From the NCBI RefSeq assembly GCF_025808395.1, contig NZ_CP075524.1, positions 1,116,001-1,180,000 of the forward strand: a DNA stretch of 64,000 bases, read 5' to 3'. The notes under the pieces are model-generated. The model had not been told where the DNA came from, did no database searches, and worked only from the letters and a program-made list of their open reading frames with translations. Every line of letters starts with the position of its first letter. Position 1 is the stretch's first letter. This document shows, in pieces, positions 33,064 through 39,392 of this stretch. The stretch comes from Microcella sp. (GTDB taxonomy: Bacteria > Actinomycetota > Actinomycetes > Actinomycetales > Microbacteriaceae). The translations under genes and the position numbers were made by a program.

Positions 33064-34481
33064 GAATCGAACCCTAGACCCACGCGGTCGAGGGTGCGAA
33101 GAAAAAGATTGCGTGTGCCCTGATTGTGATCTGCGCGATCGAGCGCCCAGCGCACCGACTGCACGGCGGGGTAGGTCGCCGGCTCGGGCGGAAACGGCAG
33201 CGGCATGCTGGTCACCATGTCGAGCGAGGTGCGCTCGGTGGTCTCGCCGGCGAGCTGATCGAGCATGACGTTCGCTGCGAACCGTGTGGCCGCAACGCCG
33301 AGGCCCGTGAAGCCCGCCGAGTAGGCGACGCGGCCCTGATGCGCTGTGGCGTGGAACGCGCAGAAGCGACTGCACGTGTCGATGACGCCGGCCCAGCGGT
33401 GCGAGAAGCGCACCCCTTCGAGCTGCGGAAAGGTGGTGAAGAAGTGGCTCGCGAGCTTCTCGTACGACTCGCGACGGTCGTCGTACTCGGGGCGGATGCG
33501 CCCGCCGAAGTGGTAGATCGCGTCGTATCCACCCCACAAGATGCGGTTGTCGGCGCTGAGGCGGTAGTAGTGAAACTGGTTGGCGCTGTCGGCGACACCC
33601 TGCCTGCCCTGCCATCCGATCGAGGCGAGCTGGGCATCCGTCAGCGGCTCGGTCATGAGCACGTAATCGTAGACCGGCACGGTGTGCAGCCGGTAGCGCT
33701 TGAGCAGCGAGGGAAACGCGTTGGTCGCGAGGGCGACGCGATCGGCACCGAGTCGAGCACCGTTCTTGAGCCGCAGTTCGATGCCGTCGCGTTGTGCCTG
33801 CAGGTCGAGCACGGGGCTCGATTCGTGCACCTCGACACCTGCGTCGAGGCACGCCGTCAGCAGAGTTTCGGCAAGCTTGCCGGGATGCACGAGCGCGGTA
33901 TCGCGCGTCGACCACAGCCCGCCCTGATAGGTGGGCGAGTTGATCTGCGCCCGCATCGCGTCAGCGTCGAAGAACAGCTCGGTCTCGCTGTCGTGAGCAG
34001 CCGCAAGCTCAGCAACCTGGTAGGGCTCGGTCGCGACGGCGAATGAGCCGACCCGTTCGAAGTCGACGGCCCATCCACGGCTCTCGACGGTCGCGTGAAT
34101 CTCGTCGAGGTTCTGCATGCCGAGCGCGGTGAGCGTGTCGAGCTCGTCGCCGAACCGGGTCTCGCCGTTCTTCTCGCCGTGCGTCAGCGACGCTTCGACG
34201 AAGCCGCCATTGCGGCCGCTCGCGGCCCAGCCCACGCTCTTGCCTTCGAGCAGCACGACTCGGCGCGATGGGTCGCGCTCTTTCGCGAGCAGCGCAGTCC
34301 AGAGCCCGGTGTAGCCGCCGCCGACGATGGCGAGGTCGCAGTTCGCCGTGCCCTGCAGCGCAGGCAGCGTCGCGCGCTCGGGCAGATCGTCGAGCCAGAA
34401 CGGGGCGAGGCGTGAGCCGGCCAGGCTCTCGGCGATGATGCGGGCATCTGGTCGGCGGCGCTCGAAGACTGTGCTGTGCAT
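33060..34481 (-). CDS. FAD-dependent oxidoreductase of the DAO family (PuuB/OrdL-like)
   Basis: A 473-residue flavoprotein. CDLAIVGGGYTGLWTALLAK is the FAD dinucleotide motif at residues 49-68, and KSVGWAASGRNGGF the second FAD contact shared by gamma-glutamylputrescine oxidases and amino-acid oxidases. The C-terminal YSAGFTGLGVAATRFAANVM closes the domain. Members deaminate amines or amino acids; putrescine pathways are common. It heads a two-gene unit with the cupin. A perfect 16-bp palindrome lies 19 bases before its start ATG 34481 and probably controls it. Confidence 0.87.
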   Translation of the reverse strand: MHSTVFERRRPDARIIAESLAGSRLAPFWLDDLPERATLPALQGTANCDLAIVGGGYTGLWTALLAKERDPSRRVVLLEGKSVGWAASGRNGGFVEASLTHGEKNGETRFGDELDTLTALGMQNLDEIHATVESRGWAVDFERVGSFAVATEPYQVAELAAAHDSETELFFDADAMRAQINSPTYQGGLWSTRDTALVHPGKLAETLLTACLDAGVEVHESSPVLDLQAQRDGIELRLKNGARLGADRVALATNAFPSLLKRYRLHTVPVYDYVLMTEPLTDAQLASIGWQGRQGVADSANQFHYYRLSADNRILWGGYDAIYHFGGRIRPEYDDRRESYEKLASHFFTTFPQLEGVRFSHRWAGVIDTCSRFCAFHATAHQGRVAYSAGFTGLGVAATRFAANVMLDQLAGETTERTSLDMVTSMPLPFPPEPATYPAVQSVRWALDRADHNQGTRNLFLRTLDRVGLGFDS

Positions 34482-34500
34482 GCACTCATGCTCTCACGAG

Positions 34501-34516
34501 TTGTCCACGTGGACAA
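34501..34516. promoter_or_regulatory. Perfect 16-bp palindrome, probable operator
   Basis: TTGTCCACGTGGACAA is a perfect inverted repeat with a CACGTG core. It lies 19 bases upstream of the FAD oxidoreductase start and 48 bases before the divergent amylosucrase start, where a repressor or activator could act on either gene. No regulator gene is adjacent. GntR/FadR-type proteins often use TTGTxxACxxGTxxACAA-like sites, which is a loose resemblance. Confidence 0.6.
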
Positions 34517-34521
34517 TATGC

Positions 34522-34545
34522 CCGCCTGGAACCGCTCCCAGGCGG
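34522..34545 (+). repeat. 8-bp hairpin in the amylosucrase leader
   Basis: CCGCCTGG (34522-34529) and CCAGGCGG (34538-34545) form a perfect stem with an eight-base loop. It ends 19 bases before the GTG start of amylosucrase and just after the 16-bp palindrome. It may act in the leader RNA or be part of an operator. Confidence 0.45.
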
Positions 34546-34564
34546 CCGACCTAGACTGGCGCTC

Positions 34565-36475
34565 GTGCCGCTCACCGACCACTGGATGCGGGCGCTCGAC
34601 GACGTGCGCCGCCCCGACACCGCGCCCGCCTGCTGGGCCGCGCTGGTCGCGCGCATCGACCGCGAGCTGCCCAGGCTGCAGAGTCTCTTCGAACGCATCT
34701 ACGGCACGTCGGATCGCACCGAGGCAGAGCTGCGCTCACTGCTCGTGCAGGTTGCCGTCTCGGCGCAAGAGCGCAGTGACGAGCTCGCCGCGCTCGACGC
34801 CCGGCGCGAGGCCGACCCCACCTGGTTTCAGTCGAACCAGATGCTGGGCGGCGTCTGCTACGTCGACCGCTTCGCTACCAACCTCGACGGAGTGCGGGCG
34901 AGCATCCCGTACTTCAGAGAACTGGGCCTGACCTATCTGCACCTCATGCCGCTCTTCGCGGCTCCGGAGGAGAACAGCGACGGCGGATACGCGGTGTCGA
35001 GCTACCGGCAGGTGAACCCCGCGCTCGGCGACATGCAGCAGCTCGAAGACCTCGCGGCCGAGCTGCGCGAGAACGGCATCGCCCTCGTCGTCGACTTCAT
35101 CTTCAACCACACCTCGAACGAGCATCAGTGGGCGAAGCTCGCCCTCAGCGGCGACCGCCGCTTCGAGGAGTACTACTACGTCTTCGACGGGCGCGAGCTG
35201 CCCGACGCCTACGAGCGCACGGTGCGCGAGATCTTTCCGGATGACCACCCCGGGTCATTCGTGCCCTTCCCGCTGCCCGACGGCACGGTGCCGAGCCGGG
35301 AGGAGGCCGAACGCTGGGTGTGGGCCACCTTCCACACCTTCCAGTGGGATCTCAACTACAGCAACCCCGCCGTCTTTCGCGCGATGGCGGGCGAGATGAT
35401 GTTTCTCGCCAACCGCGGCGTCGACATCTTGCGCATGGACGCGGTGGCGTTCATCTGGAAGCAGCTCGGCACGACGTGCGAGAACCTGCCCGAAGCCCAC
35501 CTGCTCATTCAGGCCTTCAACTCCGTGCTCGCGATGGCGGCCCCCGCGGTGCTCTTCAAGAGCGAAGCGATCGTGCACCCTGACCAGGTCATCGAGTACA
35601 TCAGCGTCGACGAGTGCCGCATCAGCTACAACCCCCTGCAGATGGCGCTGATCTGGAACTCTCTCGCCACAAGAGATGCCCGCCTGCTGCAGCAGGCGCT
35701 CGACCGCCGCCACAACCTGCCCGAGGGCACCGCGTGGGTCAACTACGTGCGCAGCCACGACGACATCGGCTGGACCTTCTCTGACGACGACGCCGCCGAG
35801 CTCGGCATCGACGGCTTCGAGCACCGGCGGTTCTTGAACAGCTTCTTCGTCGGGCGGCACGAAGGCAGCTTCGCGCGCGGCATTCCGTTTCAAGACAACC
35901 CCGCGACGGGCGACTGCCGCATCTCGGGCACGACGGCGTCACTCGCCGGCCTCGAAGCCGGTGATGCCGGCGCGATCGACCGCATCCTGCTCGCGCACTC
36001 GATCATCGCCTCGACCGGCGGAATCCCGCTGCTCTATCTCGGCGACGAGGTGGGCCAGCTCAACGACCCGCATTGGGCCGACGACCCGGCGCAGGCCGAC
36101 GACAGCCGGTGGGCGCACCGACCCCACTACCCCGCCGAGCGCTACGCGCAGCGCGACGACCCGAGCACTGACGCCGGCCGAATCTATGCCGGCCTGCAGC
36201 ACCTACTCGCCGTGCGGCGCGCGACCCCCGAATTCGCTGGCACGACTCTCATCGGCTTCGATACGAAGAACCCGCACATCGTCGGCTACCAGCGCCCCGC
36301 GTCAGGCTCGCTCGTCGTCTGCTTCGCCAACGTCGACGACGAACCCCAGTCGATCACGGCCCTCACGCTGTCGGGGCTGCCGCCCCTCGCCGTCGACCTG
36401 CTGACGGATGCCCGCCACGACCTGCGCGCAGGGCTCACCCTGCCCGCCCACGGCGTTCTGTGGTTGCGCGTTTAA
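34565..36475 (+). CDS. Amylosucrase (GH13 subfamily 4)
   Basis: A 636-residue enzyme, the same length as Neisseria polysaccharea amylosucrase. It transfers glucose from sucrose to make an alpha-1,4-glucan, releasing fructose. The N-terminal helical domain is followed by the barrel with DFIFNHTSNEHQWA, GVDILRMDAVAFIWK (nucleophile Asp), LFKSEAIVHP (acid/base Glu) and YVRSHDDIGW (transition-state Asp), all as in the family. No signal peptide is seen. GTG 34565 is the likely start; no strong ribosome site lies upstream. It stands alone: no sucrose transporter, fructokinase or glycogen gene adjoins it. A hairpin lies downstream at 36519-36549. Confidence 0.92.
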   Translation: MPLTDHWMRALDDVRRPDTAPACWAALVARIDRELPRLQSLFERIYGTSDRTEAELRSLLVQVAVSAQERSDELAALDARREADPTWFQSNQMLGGVCYVDRFATNLDGVRASIPYFRELGLTYLHLMPLFAAPEENSDGGYAVSSYRQVNPALGDMQQLEDLAAELRENGIALVVDFIFNHTSNEHQWAKLALSGDRRFEEYYYVFDGRELPDAYERTVREIFPDDHPGSFVPFPLPDGTVPSREEAERWVWATFHTFQWDLNYSNPAVFRAMAGEMMFLANRGVDILRMDAVAFIWKQLGTTCENLPEAHLLIQAFNSVLAMAAPAVLFKSEAIVHPDQVIEYISVDECRISYNPLQMALIWNSLATRDARLLQQALDRRHNLPEGTAWVNYVRSHDDIGWTFSDDDAAELGIDGFEHRRFLNSFFVGRHEGSFARGIPFQDNPATGDCRISGTTASLAGLEAGDAGAIDRILLAHSIIASTGGIPLLYLGDEVGQLNDPHWADDPAQADDSRWAHRPHYPAERYAQRDDPSTDAGRIYAGLQHLLAVRRATPEFAGTTLIGFDTKNPHIVGYQRPASGSLVVCFANVDDEPQSITALTLSGLPPLAVDLLTDARHDLRAGLTLPAHGVLWLRV

Positions 36476-36518
36476 GCCGCAACGTCGAATTGTGCAGTTC
36501 TAGCGGCAAGCGCGATCA

Positions 36519-36549
36519 GGTGAACTGTCGGCATTCCCGACAGGTCACC
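36519..36549. terminator. Inverted repeat after amylosucrase
   Basis: GGTGAaCTGTCGG (36519-36531) pairs with CCGACAGgTCACC (36537-36549) with one mismatch and a five-base loop CATTC. It is a plausible terminator for amylosucrase (stop 36475) and for the minus-strand lipoprotein (stop 36691). The remaining bases from 36476 to 36690 show no gene. Confidence 0.5.
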
Positions 36550-36690
36550 AAGGTGAAGCGTCGAGCCGACATCATCCAATGCCTAGCACTGCACAGCCAG
36601 CTTGATACTGCTGTCGACAGTGCGATTGAGAAGACCTGCACCGTAGAGCCCTCGCCAAGTGGGTGCGCGATAGGGCCGGCCCCGGGATGC

Positions 36691-37179
36691 TCACTTGGTC
36701 CAGTTGTCCCAGAACTCGCACGGTGTACTTGTCGGATCAGATTGAGTCGGCAACCAAAGGTCAGCTGGCCAGCCTGCTTCGTCAACATTAACCTCACCAT
36801 AAAGCCCGCTGTCGGAGCCAGATCGAACCGAAATAGACACCCAGGTTTCGTTGTCAGAAGCGAGTAGGTCTGTGCGGTCGATCATGACCCGCGCAACGTC
36901 TGAACTCGTGAGCGTGAGCCGATCTCCAGGCCGAAAAGATCTATTGACCTCTGCCAGAAAGAGAGTCATGCTTTGACTCTGACGGCGGTCTTCAGGTGTG
37001 CGTTGACGAATCTCGATCTCTTCTACAAAGATTTCTTCACAGAATGCAACCTCAAGAGTAGAACCATCACTACGTAGCGCGATAGGCGCAATCAGGCTGA
37101 GCGGGATCGAGTTGCAGGACGCGAGAACTAGGCAGAGCCCCGCGATACCGATAGTCCTGAAAGTTCGCCGGATTCTCAC
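36691..37179 (-). CDS. Lipoprotein, probable immunity protein of the adjacent Rhs toxin domain
   Basis: A 162-residue protein starting VRIRRTFRTIGIAGLCLVLA with lipobox LASC (Cys22), so it should be exported and anchored. The mature part is acidic and polar (EVAFCEEIFVEEIEIRQ, DLWLPTQSDPTSTPCEFWDN) with two further Cys, and has no recognised domain. The GTG start at 37179 overlaps the stop of the Rhs fragment by four bases (GTGA), the normal arrangement of a toxin domain and its immunity gene. Codon use is less GC-biased than in neighbouring genes, which suggests transfer. A lipoprotein immunity would mean the toxin acts outside the cytoplasm or in the envelope (inference). Confidence 0.7.
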   Translation of the reverse strand: MRIRRTFRTIGIAGLCLVLASCNSIPLSLIAPIALRSDGSTLEVAFCEEIFVEEIEIRQRTPEDRRQSQSMTLFLAEVNRSFRPGDRLTLTSSDVARVMIDRTDLLASDNETWVSISVRSGSDSGLYGEVNVDEAGWPADLWLPTQSDPTSTPCEFWDNWTK

Positions 37180-38513
37180 AGCTTTCCCCACCAGCAGGAT
37201 TCCTGATATCCGCCGCCTGATGGCGCAAGATACTCCAAGAAGTTGAAGCAGCCACCGCCACCCACTGGCTTTCCGTCGAAGACGGACATGGCGTGTGAGA
37301 GCGCAAGACCTTCGAGCCATTTGACCGAGTACAGTGCGTTTCCCATGAGCGCCGACTGATCGGCGCGACCTTCTTCGTGTCGCATTAGCGCCGCTCGCGT
37401 TGGACCAAGCAACGTCGGCGTTTCGATGCTCGAGATGATCACATTTCCAAGGGTAATCGTGCCTTGGAACGAGGTTGCGCCGCCACACACGGCGATGAGA
37501 TTCGCTTTCACGGCGCAGTTCTTGCCGGCACCACTGGCGTTGGCCACGATTGCACCAATCGCGCTCAGCGGACTATTATGAACAAGTCGGCCTGCATTTT
37601 TCACAGTGGATACCGTTGACTTCACAGCAGTCTTCACTCGACTGAAGCCGATTTCGAGTGAGCGCGTGAAGCTGTTCCACCAGCTACTAAACGCCCACCC
37701 TGCTGCAGACGCCCACATCCCCGTCAGGTCAACCTTGTTCACCGGATCCGCCGGGTAGTCATGCGCGTTATCGACACCCCCCTCAACCGGGTCCACCGAC
37801 AGGAACCGACCCAGCGACGGCACATACACGCGCGCCCCCATCTGCACCACCGCCACCGACCCCTGATGCTCATACAACTTCCGATGCCCAACCACGAAGG
37901 CGTAGTCGGCATCGCCCGGAGCGTTGTCGATCACCGAGTCGTCCGCGGTTGAGGTGCCGATGCGCCCGGTGACCGGGTCGATCGGCTGCCCCCACGGGTC
38001 ATACCTGACCACAGCCCCGACCCGCACACCATCCCCGTCCGCTTCCACAATGACACTGCCGAGCATGTTCGGATACGTCCACTGCTCACGGCTTTCAGCT
38101 CCGAGCACGAAGCGTGCGGCGGCACCACCGGGAAGAGCAACCGTGTATTCCGTGATCGCGCCCACAGCATCCACCACCAGCCCTGACACGTCGCCTGAGG
38201 CGGTGTGGGCGTAGCGGGTGGTGAGGTCGTTCTCCGTGCCGGGAGCATCGACCGTGCGGGAGACGATGCGGTTGGCCGCATCCCGTAGATACGCGATCAC
38301 CGTCTCAGTGTCATCACCGTGATCGATCGTGGTCGAGACGTGCCGGTTCGCCACATCAAACACCAGGCTTTGGTCAGCGAAGGTCGTCGTGTTGCCGTGC
38401 GCGTCATACGCCAACTCCCCGCAGAAACAAGCCCCAAGGGAAAGTCCAGCTCGCCTCGTCTTGAGACGAATCCAAGATGGAGTCCAATCGAAGCTGACGG
38501 CGTGAGTACCCAA
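37176..38513 (-). CDS. Orphan Rhs core fragment with C-terminal toxin-like domain (5' truncated)
   Basis: The frame encodes 445 residues. Rhs similarity starts at about residue 33 (ELAYDAHGNTTTFADQSLVF) and runs through YDPWGQPIDPVTGRIG and GARVYVPSLGRFLSVDPVEG to NKVDLTG (residue 265), the fixed end of the Rhs core. The next 180 residues differ in style: a hydrophobic helix (AGWAFSSWWNSFTRSLEIGF), then SFQGTITLGNVIISS, LMRHEEGRADQSALMGNAL and a Gly/Cys end. Residues 1-32 look like read-through of other DNA: the only start is a TTG (38513) without ribosome site. It is thus a silent cassette, or is translated by coupling to the small upstream gene. No YD-repeat N-terminal part is present. Its lipoprotein partner follows directly. 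Confidence 0.72.
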   Translation of the reverse strand: MGTHAVSFDWTPSWIRLKTRRAGLSLGACFCGELAYDAHGNTTTFADQSLVFDVANRHVSTTIDHGDDTETVIAYLRDAANRIVSRTVDAPGTENDLTTRYAHTASGDVSGLVVDAVGAITEYTVALPGGAAARFVLGAESREQWTYPNMLGSVIVEADGDGVRVGAVVRYDPWGQPIDPVTGRIGTSTADDSVIDNAPGDADYAFVVGHRKLYEHQGSVAVVQMGARVYVPSLGRFLSVDPVEGGVDNAHDYPADPVNKVDLTGMWASAAGWAFSSWWNSFTRSLEIGFSRVKTAVKSTVSTVKNAGRLVHNSPLSAIGAIVANASGAGKNCAVKANLIAVCGGATSFQGTITLGNVIISSIETPTLLGPTRAALMRHEEGRADQSALMGNALYSVKWLEGLALSHAMSVFDGKPVGGGGCFNFLEYLAPSGGGYQESCWWGKL

Positions 38514-38574
38514 AGACGAGAACAGCCCACGCAGCGACCACGCCGATCCAGATCAAGAAGACTCGACGCACCAT
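38404..38574 (-). CDS. Small membrane-protein gene cut by the Rhs junction
   Basis: A 56-residue frame, MVRRVFLIWIGVVAAWAVLV..., with a strong ribosome site (AGGAGAAGG, seven to ten bases before ATG 38574). It has one membrane helix followed by a charged stretch (FGYSRRQLRLDSILDSSQDE) and ends GLFLRGVGV, where the last residues are already read from Rhs core DNA in another frame (the core begins near 38417). The good start and abrupt end suggest the 5' part of a longer gene, perhaps an older immunity gene, whose remainder was replaced when the Rhs fragment arrived. Translation through it would run 13 bases into the Rhs frame and could permit coupled re-initiation there. Confidence 0.5.
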   Translation of the reverse strand: MVRRVFLIWIGVVAAWAVLVFGYSRRQLRLDSILDSSQDEASWTFPWGLFLRGVGV

Positions 38575-38710
38575 CAATTGCCTTCTCCTCTTCACAATTC
38601 ACCCGTCTGGCGGAGGCTCCTGACTCTAGTCAGCCAGCCGCCCGGCGGTGCCGAGCGTTCGGAAGGTCACTGGGTACGTCCGCACTGAGATTGCATGTGA
38701 TGTCAGACCA

Positions 38711-38992
38711 TTAAGCGGTAGCGCCGTATCGCTGGCGCGCGGCTTCGCCGCTGGTGCCGATCGCGTTACCCACCTCACGCCAAGACAGGCGCTGTTCGCG
38801 AGCAGCGCGCACCGCGTCAGCGAGTTCGCGCTCGGCGACGTCTCGCCGCCATGCGGCCAGCTTGACGGCCATCACGGGCGGCACGGGTGCGTCGAGGTCG
38901 CCGGGCTTCGGGTCGTATCCCTCGAACATGTCAGCGAACTCGTCGGCACGTGCAGTGATCTCATCAATGGAGCGGGGGGTCATAGTGTTCAC
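38711..38992 (-). CDS. Antitoxin-like protein with helix-turn-helix
   Basis: A 93-residue acidic protein. The N-terminal half (TARADEFADMFEGYDPKPGD) is charged and probably flexible, and the C-terminal half has a helix-turn-helix-like segment, RLSWREVGNAIGTSGEAARQ. Its start overlaps the upstream small gene by four bases (38989-38992). Size, order and coupling fit an antitoxin, though the usual order has the antitoxin first; here the presumed toxin leads, as in HigBA-type pairs. The protein could bind the palindrome at 39234-39246 in the shared promoter. Family is not firmly recognised. Confidence 0.65.
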   Translation of the reverse strand: MNTMTPRSIDEITARADEFADMFEGYDPKPGDLDAPVPPVMAVKLAAWRRDVAERELADAVRAAREQRLSWREVGNAIGTSGEAARQRYGATA

Positions 38993-39222
38993 CTCACATA
39001 CTTAGCTCGTGCTGGCCGCATCGCGTGAGCGATCGCGATGATGCCGTGCCATTCGATGACACCGACTTCGACCAGCGTGGCGGTCTCATCGGGGCCAATA
39101 AACATCGTCATCGCATCGTCTTGCACGAAGTGTCGGATGGGAAATCGAAGCGCGTGGAGCATCGCCGCCTCTGAGACACCGTGCCGGTGGGCACTGTCAA
39201 GGATGATCGGGCTCGGCTCCAC
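38989..39222 (-). CDS. Toxin-like small protein (RelE/BrnT-type fold suspected)
   Basis: A 77-residue protein. SEAAMLHALRFPIRHFVQDD, TMFIGPDETATLVEVGVIEW and IIAIAHAMRPARAKYV resemble a family of small actinobacterial proteins that pair with short DNA-binding antitoxins: an N-terminal helix, three strands and a basic end with conserved H-A-M-x-x-R. GTG 39222 is the only start; the predicted transcription start falls almost on it, so the message is likely leaderless. Toxin activity (perhaps RNase) is inferred from size, pairing and pattern only. Confidence 0.6.
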   Translation of the reverse strand: MEPSPIILDSAHRHGVSEAAMLHALRFPIRHFVQDDAMTMFIGPDETATLVEVGVIEWHGIIAIAHAMRPARAKYVR

Positions 39223-39228
39223 TTCGCA

Positions 39229-39257
39229 AGTCTACTTGTCACAAGTTAAGTTGACAA
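39229..39257 (-). promoter_or_regulatory. Promoter with embedded palindrome for the toxin-antitoxin pair
   Basis: On the minus strand TTGTCA (39257-39252) and TAGACT (39234-39229) are 17 bases apart. Inside and over the -10 box lies the perfect palindrome ACTTGT-C-ACAAGT (39234-39246). The transcription start would be at or just before the GTG at 39222, giving a leaderless message. A repressor, probably the antitoxin, would occlude the promoter. Confidence 0.62.
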
Positions 39258-39392
39258 GCTTGCCGCTGGTTCTCGTCTAGACCCCCGGATCAGCTCTGCA
39301 ACGCTGCGCGTCTAGGCTAGGAACGCGCCGCCACGAGCCGCGCATCCGTACCCCCGTGCTGACCAGCACCGTGCCCCAAGGAGGCCGCAGCC

